A DNA stretch of 64,000 nt from Calothrix sp. PCC 6303 (GTDB lineage Bacteria > Cyanobacteriota > Cyanobacteriia > Cyanobacteriales > Nostocaceae), in the NCBI RefSeq assembly GCF_000317435.1, contig NC_019751.1, forward strand, positions 6,200,001-6,264,000, written 5' to 3'. Below, piece by piece: positions 26,297-35,924 of the stretch. The notes beneath the pieces are model-generated. The model did no database searches, was not told the DNA's origin, and was given only the letters and a program-made list of their open reading frames with translations. The translations under genes were made by a program, and so were the position numbers. Every line of letters starts with the position of its first letter. Within the stretch, counting starts at the first letter, position 1.

Positions 26297-28192
26297 CTAC
26301 ACTTCCTCCACCACAGGTAAATCAAACCAAAATGTGGTACCCACACCTTCCTCACTTACCAAATTCACCTTACTATTGTGCTTGTCGATAATATTCCGGA
26401 CAATCGACAAACCTAAACCTGTACCTTCAAGGGTGTGAACGCGGTTTTCAACCCGGAAAAAGCGATCAAAAATAGCTTCTTGATCCTCCACTGCAATACC
26501 GATACCAGTATCCGATATTTCGATGCGAACAAAACTTCCTTGGTTAGGGAAATTGGGTTTAGCATCGACTTTATATGCTCGAAAAGCGACTTTACCACCA
26601 CCAGTAGTAAATTTGAGAGCATTCCCTACCAAATTTCCAAACACTTGCAACAACAAGTCATAATTACCCACAACCAACGGTAAATTGGGAGCAACATCTT
26701 GAATTAATTCAATTCCCTTATCTCTGGCATTAAGTTGATAAGTTCGTAAAGTTTGCTCAATCGCTTGCGTTAAATCCAAACCATCCAAGTTATAACTACG
26801 TCCTGACTCCAACTTTGATAAATCTAAAACATCATTTACCAACCTAGTCAATCTATCAGTTTCATGATTGACTGTCGTCAAAAACTCTTTCCTCTCTTCT
26901 ACTGCTAAATCTTCACCGTAATCATGCAGTGTTTCTATGTATGTTTTGATATTAAATAAGGGAGTTCGTAATTCGTGGGAAATATTGCTGATAAATTGAC
27001 TTTTTGCCTCATTTAGTTCTACCTCACGAGTAATATCCTGCACCGTAATAGCAATACCTTTGATACTTTCCCGTTGAAGATTAAGAACAGTAGTTAACAA
27101 AATCCGAACTATTCGCTTAGTTGGTTGCGATAATTGAACCCGAAATTCGGCACTTTCTCGATTTCCTGCGGCAACTTCGTTAAGTGAATTGGAAATATCT
27201 GACTGGAGATTTGCTGGGAGGTGATTTACAACATTTTCCCCCACAACCTCTATCCCTTCCCAACCAAAGATACGTCTAGCGGTGGGATTTACCAGCACCA
27301 CATGCATATTGTTATCAATTAAAACTGCACCATCGGCAATTGTGGAGACGAGGGTTTCTAACTTGGCTTTTTCAGCGGTTAATTCTTCGATATTTTGCTC
27401 TTCATAACGTTCTAAACGTTCTGCCATATCATTAAAACTGAAGATTAATTCTCCAAGTTCACCCCCTAAAGGTAAATCGATTCGTTGTTTAAAGTTCCCA
27501 GTGGCAATTTCTTGGACACCCACCACTAACTCTTTGATGGGTTTAGTAATTGTTAAAGCATTTACTACCCCTGCTAAAATCACCATTACCCAAATCGTAA
27601 TGAATACAGCAATGGTGACATCACGGGTAAAATTGCTAGAGACAACACCTGCCGGGTTTGGGTTAATTCCAATTGCTAAAACACCCAGATATTTGCCATT
27701 CGCAGTCAGGGGAACAAATACATCGGTAACTTCACCATCTGGGGTTCTGTGTTGCCTCACCATGGGTTTATCAGCATCCACAGCGTAATCATCTGGTAGT
27801 TGAATGCTGCGTTGAATGGTAAGAGAGTTTTCTACCTCTGGTTCCCAAAAAGGAACACCGAAGAAAATTTTACCTTCTTCATCCGCATATAACATGTAGC
27901 GAACGCTGGAAGTTGTACGGTAAAAACGTTGTGAAAACTGAGCTACCTCTGTAAGATTATTTTCGGCAATAAGTGGGGCAACGTTTGCGGATAGTAGTAG
28001 TCCCAAGTCTCGACCAAAACGTGTATCATTGAGCCTTGCGTCCTGCTGAATGGAGTTGATTGCCCAAAACGTTAAACCACTCATGACTAGGGACACCACC
28101 AGTGTGGCGGCTCCCAGGAGCTTGGTTTGGAGGGTAAATTGCTGCCACCAGGTGGCTATCGCTTCTCGAATGGGGGTAAAAATAGAGAACAT
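26297..28192 (-). CDS. nblS: membrane sensor histidine kinase NblS (Ycf26/Hik33/DspA)
   Basis: 631 residues. TM1 near 26-47, extracytoplasmic sensor (50-188, with RFGRDLGLLLSANVAPLI typical of this orthologue), TM2 near 191-212, HAMP (213-265), PAS (about 275-385), HisKA ISNISHELRTPLF with His 406, HATPase with NLVGNALKF, DTGIGI and GTGLGLSIV. It is the conserved cyanobacterial/plastid kinase that controls high-light and nutrient-stress responses, including phycobilisome turnover, with RpaB/SrrA-type regulators. ATG 28192. The ArsR gene lies 69 bp downstream on the same strand. Confidence 0.95.
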   Translation of the reverse strand: MFSIFTPIREAIATWWQQFTLQTKLLGAATLVVSLVMSGLTFWAINSIQQDARLNDTRFGRDLGLLLSANVAPLIAENNLTEVAQFSQRFYRTTSSVRYMLYADEEGKIFFGVPFWEPEVENSLTIQRSIQLPDDYAVDADKPMVRQHRTPDGEVTDVFVPLTANGKYLGVLAIGINPNPAGVVSSNFTRDVTIAVFITIWVMVILAGVVNALTITKPIKELVVGVQEIATGNFKQRIDLPLGGELGELIFSFNDMAERLERYEEQNIEELTAEKAKLETLVSTIADGAVLIDNNMHVVLVNPTARRIFGWEGIEVVGENVVNHLPANLQSDISNSLNEVAAGNRESAEFRVQLSQPTKRIVRILLTTVLNLQRESIKGIAITVQDITREVELNEAKSQFISNISHELRTPLFNIKTYIETLHDYGEDLAVEERKEFLTTVNHETDRLTRLVNDVLDLSKLESGRSYNLDGLDLTQAIEQTLRTYQLNARDKGIELIQDVAPNLPLVVGNYDLLLQVFGNLVGNALKFTTGGGKVAFRAYKVDAKPNFPNQGSFVRIEISDTGIGIAVEDQEAIFDRFFRVENRVHTLEGTGLGLSIVRNIIDKHNSKVNLVSEEGVGTTFWFDLPVVEEV

Positions 28193-29104
28193 TTTAAAAT
28201 GAAGTCATTAAATAATTTTTCTTATAGATAGTTCCAACCACTAAAAAATTAACAGTTAATTTGATAAATAGCGAATTCGTGGGATACTAGGGGCTAAGAT
28301 TTAGCCTAGATGATTTTGCTAGGCTTGCTCGCTTTTTGCGTAATTTTTTTTGGAAGAAGATTTTTAAATACTGAAAAGAGTTGAATCACGCAGAAACTGG
28401 CTGCTGATTTTACGGGTTAAATTTTCATTGCAATAATTTTAACCTAACTTGCACTTTGTCTCTGGCGGAATACAGACCTGCACTTAGAGTCCAGGCTGTT
28501 GACTGAATTGGTAATTGCTAATTATGTGGGTTTCAAGCTAGGCTGTAAACTTTAATCTAATTTTCACGCTTTTTGTTCATATAGTTTTTGTGTCATCGAC
28601 TGGTTCCTAGGCTCTGCCTGGGAACCCAAGCCAGAGGCTCTACCTCTTGCCCAGAGTGGAGGCAGAGCCTCCAACTCTGTATTCCTTGCCAGAGACAAGG
28701 AACAAGTTATGTCACAGATATTGCGTGAACTTTTAGCTCCAAAAAAGCACAGAGTCAACAGCCTAGTTTCAAGCCCCCACTGATTGCTATTGCCTAGCTT
28801 GCTTCTCGCTCTGTGAGTATTGCGTTAGCCTAGCCCATTGCGAATTGGTTTCAACTTTGATGTAATTTTCATGCCTTGAGTTGAGAGAATTTTGATCAAA
28901 TCCCTGGTTGCTAGTACTCCAGCAAGAAAACTCTGATTGATGGATGAAATTTATTACTGATAACCGATAACCGATTACTTGTAGGGGAAACCGAACAAAA
29001 ATCACAGTATCTCCAGACATTGTTTGACAATAAACCTGCAAAAATAACTGTAGATGACAAGTATCACATCACTGTTAAATAACAATTAGCCTGAAACATA
29101 GGTT
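28193..29104. other. long intergenic region between nblS and the HtrA gene
   Basis: 912 bp with no supportable gene. It should hold the divergent promoters of nblS and the protease. It contains a palindromic interspersed repeat (28595-28722). Short frames here have no ribosome sites or coding-like composition. Confidence 0.4.
28595..28722. repeat. palindromic interspersed repeat (CCTAGGCTCTGCCTGGGAAC type)
   Basis: Built of complementary blocks: GGCTCTGCCTGGGAACCC, CAGAGGCTCTACCTC and GGAGGCAGAGCCTCC, then CCTTGCCAGAGACAAGGAAC and AAGTTATGTCACAG. The last part recurs in inverted form near 52971-53021. It reads as a REP-like dispersed repeat able to form long hairpins. Confidence 0.6.
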
Positions 29105-30325
29105 ATGGTTATGCAAATTCCTAAACTAACTCATTCAATCCGTCAATTCCGCAGTAAAATGTTGGCGCTATCTATTAGTGTTGTATTTATTGCTGGGACT
29201 ATCAGTGTTTTACCTGTACAGGCGCAACTAGTAACTAATACTACTAACACAGCACAAATTACTAGCCAAAAGCCATCAGCAGCGACAGCCGCCATTGGCA
29301 ATAGTAGCTTTGTGACATCAGCGGTGAATCGAGTTGGTCCAGCAGTAGTCCGAATTGATACTGAAAGAACAATTACACGACGAGTGAATGATCCGTTTTT
29401 TGATGATCCGTTTCTAAGGAGATTTTTTGGTGATAACCTACCGCAACAACTGCCACCAGAACAACAGCGGGGTTTAGGATCAGGTTTTATTCTTGATAAA
29501 AGCGGCTTTGTTTTAACCAATGCCCATGTGGTTGATAGAGCTGATAAAGTGACAGTGCGTCTCAAAGATGGACGCTCATTTGAGGGTAAAGTCCAAGGTA
29601 TAGATGAAGTCACCGATTTAGCCCTAGTCAAAATTAATGCTGGTGGCGATTTACCAGTTGCAGTATTGGGTTCTTCCTCCCAAGTCCAAGTGGGAGATTG
29701 GGCGATCGCAGTCGGCAATCCGCTAGGATTAGATAATACTGTCACTTTGGGAATTGTGAGTACTTTGCGTCGTACCAGTCGGGATGTGGGGATTGGTGGT
29801 AACAAACGCTTAGAATTTATTCAAACTGATGCAGCAATTAACCCAGGGAATTCTGGTGGTCCCTTGGTAAACGCTTCGGGTGAAGTAATTGGAATTAATA
29901 CAGCAATTCGCGGTGATGCAATGGGTATTGGCTTTGCTATTCCCATTGATAAAGCAAAAGCGATCGCATCACAACTACAACGCGGTGAAAAGGTAGCACA
30001 CCCCTTTATTGGTATCGGGATGGAGGATTTAACACCGGAATTAGCCAAAACCATTAATTCAAACCCCAATTCACCGATTCAACTTCCAGAAGTTAAGGGT
30101 ATTTTAGTTGCACGAGTTGTTCCTAATTCTCCCGCAGCATCCGCAGGCATCCGTCCTGGTGATGTAATTCTCCAAGTTGATGGAAAATTAGTCAACAATG
30201 GTGAACAATTACTGAATATTGTGGAACAAAGCCGCATCGGACAAACTTTGCAACTCAAAGTCCAACGTGGAACTCAAACACAACAGTTATCGATTCGCAC
30301 TGCACAGTTACAGGATGCGTCGTAG
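29105..30325 (+). CDS. HtrA/Deg-type periplasmic serine protease (HhoA-like)
   Basis: 406 residues. Signal sequence (MLALSISVVFIAGTISVLPVQAQ), trypsin-like domain with triad His in LTNAHVVDRAD, Asp in DEVTDLALVKI and Ser in NPGNSGGPL, then one PDZ domain (about 295-395; GILVARVVPNSPAASAGIRPGDVI). It should degrade or refold damaged envelope/thylakoid-lumen proteins. One PDZ domain fits the cyanobacterial HhoA/HhoB/HtrA group; which member cannot be told. Start ATG 29105 (second ATG at 29111). A hairpin follows the stop. Confidence 0.93.
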   Translation: MVMQIPKLTHSIRQFRSKMLALSISVVFIAGTISVLPVQAQLVTNTTNTAQITSQKPSAATAAIGNSSFVTSAVNRVGPAVVRIDTERTITRRVNDPFFDDPFLRRFFGDNLPQQLPPEQQRGLGSGFILDKSGFVLTNAHVVDRADKVTVRLKDGRSFEGKVQGIDEVTDLALVKINAGGDLPVAVLGSSSQVQVGDWAIAVGNPLGLDNTVTLGIVSTLRRTSRDVGIGGNKRLEFIQTDAAINPGNSGGPLVNASGEVIGINTAIRGDAMGIGFAIPIDKAKAIASQLQRGEKVAHPFIGIGMEDLTPELAKTINSNPNSPIQLPEVKGILVARVVPNSPAASAGIRPGDVILQVDGKLVNNGEQLLNIVEQSRIGQTLQLKVQRGTQTQQLSIRTAQLQDAS

Positions 30326-30372
30326 AAGATAGAAATATCATCATTTTTCTAGGACAACTTTCAAATCTCTCG

Positions 30373-30405
30373 TAAACCCGGTTTCTTTCTGAGGAATCGG
30401 GTTTA
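30373..30405 (+). terminator. hairpin terminator after the protease gene
   Basis: TAAACCCG (30373-30380) pairs with CGGGTTTA (30398-30405), with a 17-nt loop that can add pairs. It lies 48 bp after the protease stop. The T-run after it is weak, so termination may be partial. Confidence 0.5.
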
Positions 30406-30483
30406 TGTGTTATACAAAAAGTCCGTATATGTTCACCTTTATAGGGTGTAGGATCAAGTGCAGCCTCATACAGGATTTATCAG

Positions 30484-30666
30484 CTATTTTTTTTTCGCTT
30501 TCCAAGTTCCTCCATACAGGTAAAAAGGATTGTTTTTACTCACTTTTTCCCAACAATCAGGACATGCGAATATCCATCGACAATCATCTTGGTATTGAAT
30601 TCGATATAAAATCGCTGTATTTTGGCTGCACAAATCACAGGATTTAGTCCTTAATTGGCGAGGCAT
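30484..30666 (-). CDS. small CxxC zinc-ribbon-like protein
   Basis: 60 residues with two CxxC knuckles (SCDLCS and ACPDCW) about 24 residues apart, strongly suggesting one Zn site. The C-terminus is basic (GGTWKAKKK). Start ATG 30666 is 5 bp after the stop of the NACHT-HEAT gene, so they were probably one operon. It resembles small conserved bacterial/cyanobacterial zinc-ribbon proteins of unknown role; I do not know the family name. Confidence 0.65.
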   Translation of the reverse strand: MPRQLRTKSCDLCSQNTAILYRIQYQDDCRWIFACPDCWEKVSKNNPFYLYGGTWKAKKK

Positions 30667-30671
30667 AATTA

Positions 30672-32709
30672 TTAATTAGTTGTTTCCAATTGCTGTAACT
30701 GTTGCTTTACCCATTCCCGCAGTTTTTCGTCGGGGTCATTTATTTTTCTGTCGCGTAACAGTGACAACACCTGTGAATGGTTGGGATAATGCTTGAGAAT
30801 TATCTCCAGCGCAGTGTGACGAGGATTAGTTTCATACTCACCATATTTACCTTCGCTACGCTGAAATGGGTCATTAACTGCAACATTACAAAATAATTCA
30901 AAAATACCTGATTCATCTTTGAAATTGCGGGCTAATTCCTGTACCGCAGCACCTCGCACATACTCGTTATCATCAGTTTGAGCGTGTTGTTTCAAGATGG
31001 GTAGGGTATCGGGGTCATCTTTGAAATTGCGGGCTAATTCCTGTACCGCAGCACCTCGCACAGAGCCGTTATCATCAGTTTGAGCGCGCTGTTTCAAGAT
31101 GGGTAGGGTATCGGGGTCATCTTTGAAATTGCGGGCTAATTCCTGTACCGCAGCACCTCGCACAGAGCCGTTATCATCAGTTTGAGCGCGCTGTTTCAAG
31201 ATGGGTAAAGTATCGAGGTCATCTTTGAAATTGCGGGCTAATTCCTGTACCGCAGCACCTCGCACATACTCGTTATCATCAGTTTGAGCGCGCTGTTTCA
31301 AGATGGGTAAAGTATCGCGGTCATCTTTGAAATTGCGGGCTAATTCCTGTACCGCAGCACCTCGCACATACTCGTTATCATCAGTTTGGGCGCGTTGTTT
31401 CAAGATGGGTAAAGTATCGCGGTCATCTTTGAAATTGCGGGCTAATTCCTGTACCGCAGCACCTCGCACATACTCGTTATCATCAGTTTGGGCGCGTTGT
31501 TTCAAGATGGGTAAAGTATCGCGGTCATCTTTGAAATTGCGGGCTAATTCCTGTACCGCAGCACGTCGCATAGACGAGTCATCATCAGTTTGAGCGCGTT
31601 GTTTCAACCAGGGTAAAGTATCGGGGTCATCATTCCATGTAGTGACTATGGTTGTTATTGCCAAAGTCCGAATTTCTGTAACGTTTTGGTTATCCGCTAC
31701 AACATACTGCATGTTGAAAATTGTTAGTTGACGATAAAACCCATAACCAATCAATTTATCAATAACTGCAAATAACTTCCTATCTTGAGTATAAATATCT
31801 CGATTTTTCCTTTCCCTGACTTCAGCCAAACATCCCGCAGCTAAAAACAAATTACTAAACTTATTTGCTTCCCCATCAATCCCCATCAAATATTCAATAA
31901 TCTCCGCGACAAATTTAGGATTAATTACCCCAGCTATTAACCTTAAAACCTCGTGCCAGCTTTCATCATGCCAATGCTGACCAAAAACTTCAGTTTTAAG
32001 TTGCTCTAAAGTCAACTTTTGTTCTCTTTCAAATTGCCAGCGAAAAGCTTCAGCACAAAAATATTCTAAAAATGTCCGATGGACAAAGGCGTAATAATTA
32101 TCACCAGCGTGACACAAAATAAAATTACGCTGACGTAACTCTTCAATCAAAACTTTTGCAGCTTCCCTCGTGTCAATTTTTTGATAACCAATAGTTTCTA
32201 AATAACCTTGGAAAATCTGCTGTAAATCATTGCCATTAATTAAATTTCCCGTCAAACCTTTTTCATTTGCCTGCATTTGATGTGCAACTTGCCGCAACAT
32301 CGCTTGTTTGTCACTTAAATCAATCGGAAACCGAGACATTTTGGCATTAGTTAAATGTCTTTCGGCATCCCATTGTTGTAACAACACTTCCGATGCCTTC
32401 TCATACAATGTGCTTCTATCCCGTGGCAATTCCCGATGACGGTTGAGTATTGCCATCATCGTCAATAATAAAGGGTTTCCGGCTAATTCTTTAATCGCTT
32501 TACTGCGTTCTATTCCCCTTTCCAATCGTGCTTTTTTATCGGCGGCATCGGTTTTGTCATTAAAGGTTAATTGATGCCATTTATTAATGAAATCCTGAAT
32601 TTGTTCATCATCAAAATCCTGCAACATCAAGTGACGAAATTCGCTATTACGAAAGCGTTCATCCTTGTAGCCAATGACGCGAGAAGTCACGATTACCTGC
32701 ACATCGGGA
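30672..32709 (-). pseudogene. NACHT-HEAT ATPase, 3' fragment interrupted by an IS66 element
   Basis: About 676 residues remain. The fragment starts with VQVIVTSRVIGYK, the strand right after Walker B in NACHT ATPases, then the NACHT helical part (LAGNPLLLTMMAILNRHRELP, FVHRTFLEYFCAEAF). A HEAT-like array of seven near-identical 34-residue units follows (about 31630 down to 30916), and a C-terminal cap. Walker A is gone and Walker B lies on the other side of the IS66 element (34479-34580). NACHT proteins act as NLR-like sensors, and many bacterial ones defend against phages; a defence role is inference. The gene should now be non-functional unless the fragment is re-used. Confidence 0.85.
30916..31630 (-). 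repeat. seven 102-bp tandem HEAT-like repeats
   Basis: Each unit codes 34 residues of the form DxDTLPILKQRAQTDDNxxV then RGAAVQELARNFKD. Three successive units (DRD...NEY) are identical in protein and almost so in DNA. Variation is confined to residue 2 of the unit and to the NEY/NGS/DSS triplet. The first unit is most diverged (WLKQ, MRRA). Confidence 0.9.
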
Positions 32710-34486
32710 GTAGAGGTTCACAGGATTTAAAGTGTTACCAAGTAAATTAAGTACGAATAGATGGTAGATTAAGATGCATGGATGTAATGTGCCTTGTTTA
32801 CGGGATTGAAATTCCAAGCTCAGATTGGGAAAAAACTCCACCCAGCATCAAAGAACTGGTGGAGAAAATGGGGCAGCGTATCAAGAAATCCGAACAAGAG
32901 TTAGCGGATAAAGAATCCAAAAATCAAGAATTGTTAGAAAAAATCAATCGAACATCAAAAAATTCCTCATCTCCCCCGTCAAGCGACCCACTCAATAGCG
33001 AAAAACTTCTATCAAAAAAGAAGAGTGATAAAAAGCGAGGCGGACAACCGGGACATAAAGGGCATAGTCGTCATCTGTATGAAGTATCGGAATGCGACAG
33101 CGTTCTAGAACATCAGCCAGAAAAATGTAAGTGTTGTGGAGAAAAGTTAGTAGGAGTTGATAGCAATCCCGTAAGGCATCAAGTAGTCGAAATCCCGCCA
33201 ATAAATCCCATAATCATAGAACATCGACTACATCAACTCGAATGTCAGCATTGTGGAACCTTGACTCGTGCAAGCTTACCAGCAGATGTACCAATTCGCG
33301 GTTACGGTGTAAGGGTAGTGGCACTTGTCGCAGTATTAAGCGGATTATACCGTCACAGTACGCGGATGGTACAAAGCGCGATGCAAGATATTTTTGGAGT
33401 CACGATGTGCTTGGGTACAGTAAATAAATTGAGACTCGAAGCAAGCGATGCGATTGCAGAATCGGTATTAGAAGCAAAGACATACGTGCAAAACTCTGCT
33501 GTTGTGGGAGCAGATGAAACAAGTTTTAGCCAAGGAAACGTTGATGGATGTAATGATAAAAATAGAAAGGCTTGGCTGTGGGTTGCAGTCACAACGCCAC
33601 ATGCTTCAAGTCGGCAAAGCCGCCCAACGCAGTGGCTCCCCCTAGTAACATTTTTTCAAGTCACACTTTCCCGTTGTACGGATACAGCCAAAAATCTACT
33701 GGGGGAAAACTTTGGTGGAATTTTAAACTCCGACCGATATGCATCGTATAACTGGGTTGACTTGGAGCAACGGCAGTTGTGCTGGGCGCACTTAAAAAGG
33801 GAATTTATCAAAATATCAGAGCGGGCTGGAGTTTCCCAGGATATTGAAAATGCTCTGGTTGAACAGCAAGAAAAATTATTTGAATTGTGGCATCGAGTTC
33901 GAGATGGAACTTTGAGCCGTTGCGAGTTTCAACTTTTAGTCCCACAGATTCGCAACTCAATCAAGTCGAAATTACAAGAAGCTGCAAATTATGAGATTGC
34001 AGCACAGGAAAAAACTCCGCTGGCAAAAACCGTTCGTACCTGTCGTCAACTCTTAAAAGTTGAGCAAGCTTTGTGGCTGTTTGTCGAAGTTGAGGATGTG
34101 GAACCGACAAATAATGCTGCCGAAAGAGCAATACGTCCTGCTGTCATTTGGAGACGTACCAGTTTTGGCTCCCAAACAAAGGCTGGCAGCAATTTCGTTG
34201 CTAGAATGTTGACCGTTGTTACTACCCTAAAGTCCCAACGTCGAAATGTCTTGGAATTTATGACTCAAGCAGTTAGTTCTAAGCGTCACAATCAACCAAC
34301 TCCTAGTTTACTTCCCCAAATTCCTGTCGATAGAACTTGCTGTCAAAAAAGCTGATAAAAACCTACGAAGTTATTCCCCTATTTCAATTCACATATTACC
34401 TTCATCTTTTGACCTATAACTCCTGGAAACACAAGGGTTTCATTTTCTTGTAATTTGCGATCGCCTGTGATCGATTACCATCGGGA
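32702..34486. mobile_element. IS66-family insertion sequence with 8-bp target duplication
   Basis: The element spans 32710-34478 (1769 bp). It is flanked by identical CATCGGGA octamers (32702-32709 and 34479-34486), the 8-bp duplication expected of IS66. Imperfect terminal inverted repeats share GTA...TCACAGG at both ends. It has one transposase gene only, as in the single-ORF (ISBst12-like) branch. It inserted into a NACHT ATPase codon run (YPD|VQVIVTSRV); removing the element and one octamer restores the frame exactly. Confidence 0.9.
32778..34355 (+). CDS. IS66-family transposase (TnpC)
   Basis: 525 residues. N-terminal coiled coil (IKKSEQELADKESKNQELL) and Ser/Pro linker SSPPSSDP, basic GQPGHKGH, zinc-binding CKCCGEKL ... 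CQHCGTL, then the DDE_Tnp_IS66 core with D in GADETSF, D in ILNSDRYASY and E in NNAAERAIRP. All three catalytic acids are present, so it is probably active. No tnpA/tnpB helper ORFs. It points opposite to the gene it interrupts. Confidence 0.95.
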   Translation: MDVMCLVYGIEIPSSDWEKTPPSIKELVEKMGQRIKKSEQELADKESKNQELLEKINRTSKNSSSPPSSDPLNSEKLLSKKKSDKKRGGQPGHKGHSRHLYEVSECDSVLEHQPEKCKCCGEKLVGVDSNPVRHQVVEIPPINPIIIEHRLHQLECQHCGTLTRASLPADVPIRGYGVRVVALVAVLSGLYRHSTRMVQSAMQDIFGVTMCLGTVNKLRLEASDAIAESVLEAKTYVQNSAVVGADETSFSQGNVDGCNDKNRKAWLWVAVTTPHASSRQSRPTQWLPLVTFFQVTLSRCTDTAKNLLGENFGGILNSDRYASYNWVDLEQRQLCWAHLKREFIKISERAGVSQDIENALVEQQEKLFELWHRVRDGTLSRCEFQLLVPQIRNSIKSKLQEAANYEIAAQEKTPLAKTVRTCRQLLKVEQALWLFVEVEDVEPTNNAAERAIRPAVIWRRTSFGSQTKAGSNFVARMLTVVTTLKSQRRNVLEFMTQAVSSKRHNQPTPSLLPQIPVDRTCCQKS

Positions 34487-34580
34487 TATTTATCAGTAAA
34501 GCGAATAATATCGTTAATAATGTCTTCCCGTTGAGTTGGGCTAAATACTTCATCCAACCCATCAAACATTACCAAAGCAT
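34479..34580 (-). pseudogene. NACHT ATPase fragment carrying Walker B
   Basis: On the minus strand this reads HALVMFDGLDEVFSP, then QREDIINDIIRFTDKYPD: the Walker B strand (VMFDGLDEV) of a NACHT domain, in frame with the 3' fragment beyond the IS66 element. The frame runs on into IS66 sequence and stops at 34414. On its upstream side coding homology ends near 34580, where transposase sequence of the opposite strand begins. Walker A and the N-terminus are missing. Confidence 0.8.
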
Positions 34581-35537
34581 GGAGGATGTAGTCGATTAGC
34601 GGAAATATTAGGAGATGTTTCACACGACAGTGTGAACAGATTCTTGCTTAGAGAAAGGTATGAGCCAAAAGATTTATTCGACATAGTGACAGACATAATC
34701 AATTTGTCAGGAGGTATATTAAGCGTAGATGATACAGTCATAGAAAAGTTGTATAGTAATCCAAAATACGCAGAATTAATTGGTTACTTTTGGTCAGGAA
34801 AATACCATAAAACTATTAAGGGATTAAATTTAATCACACTTTATTATAGCGATATTCATGGACATTCGGTTCCAATAAATTACAGGATATATGATAAGCA
34901 GGAGGGAAAAACAAAAAACGATTATTTCCAAGAAATGGTAGTAGAAGTGATTAGTTGGGGATTAAAACCACAAATAGTTACAGGAGACAGTTGGTACTCA
35001 GGAGTAGAAAATCTGAAATTTTTAAGAAACCAGAAATTGGGTTTTCTATTTGGAGTTGAGAAGAACAGAACAGTATCAAAAGAACCTGGAAAGTACTGCC
35101 AGGTAAGGATTTTAGATATTCCAAATGAAGGATTAGTAACTCATTTAAGGGAATTTGGGTTTATAAAATTGTTTAGGAAAGACTTTAAAAAAGAAGACTC
35201 TAGACATTATATATTTCATCTGCCTTCAGAAGAAAATCTCAAAGAGTGTTTAGAACAGATAACCAGAAGTACTTTCGTTACAATTCATGATACACATTGG
35301 GGCATTGAAACTTTTCATAGAGCAATAAAACAGCTATGTGGTATTTGTCGGTTCATGGTTAGAGATAGCTATGCAATAAAAACACATATATTCTGCTCGC
35401 TTCAAGCATTTGTTCGTTTAGAAAAAATGCGCTCTGAAAAAACCATTAGCAATTGGTACGAAGTACAAAGAAACCTATTTACAAATGTTATTCGTGAATA
35501 TGTTTTGGATAATTTGAGTGCTACTTGTGCGGCTTAA
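34581..35537 (+). pseudogene. IS701-like DDE transposase, 5' truncated
   Basis: About 318 codons are open. GTG 34632 is the first in-frame start, but transposase-like sequence already reads CSRLAEILGDVSHDSV before it, so the true N-terminus (roughly 20 residues) is gone. DDE residues are present: ILSVDDTVIEK, VTGDSWYSG and HWGIETFHRAIKQ. The left boundary coincides with the end of the NACHT fragment. No target duplication can be seen. An 8-bp stem (TAGACTAG 35543-35550 / CTAGTCTA 35573-35580) follows and may mark its 3' end. Confidence 0.75.
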
Positions 35538-35690
35538 ATACATAGACTAGTTTTCTTGTCAATGCGTAAGTCCTAGTCTATCTTGGAAACTGTAGTTTTC
35601 CATCAAGATCTTGAGATTGCTTCCTTACGTCGCAATGACGCATTTGAATCGCTCAAAAAACTCCGGGTTTCATCATGGACGAGGTTTATT

Positions 35691-35820
35691 CGGATTGTGG
35701 CAGAATGCGATCGCATAACATCAACATTGGGGTAATTATTCAGATTGTGGCACAGTGCGATCGCATAACATCAATACCCCCCTAATTATCAACATTGTGG
35801 CAGAATGCGATCGCACTCTC
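35691..35820 (+). repeat. three 50-bp direct repeats centred on GCGATCGC
   Basis: Units begin at 35691, 35741 and 35791, exactly 50 bp apart, each with ATTGTGGCA, then GTGCGATCGCA or ATGCGATCGCA, then (in two units) TAACATCAA. They lie in the 387-bp gap between the truncated transposase and an SRPBCC-like gene. No ORF and no NACHT N-terminus is found in this gap on either strand. Confidence 0.75.
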
Positions 35821-35924
35821 TCATGCATTTAAGTAATCGCGCAGAATTATTTACACACAAGTATCTAGTCTGGATAAGGGTTTCATACCTTAATATTGTG
35901 TAATTAATTTTGTTTAACTACTTA

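Noticed and set aside
28564-29041. Two short minus-strand frames between nblS and the protease
   Set aside because: They lie in and beside a palindromic interspersed repeat, without ribosome sites or coding-like composition.
29143-29805. 220-codon antisense frame on the minus strand
   Set aside because: It is a shadow of the HtrA protease gene, which has a complete catalytic triad and a signal peptide on the plus strand.
31303-31593. 96-codon plus-strand frame with repeats
   Set aside because: It is antisense to the HEAT repeat array; its repetition just mirrors that gene.
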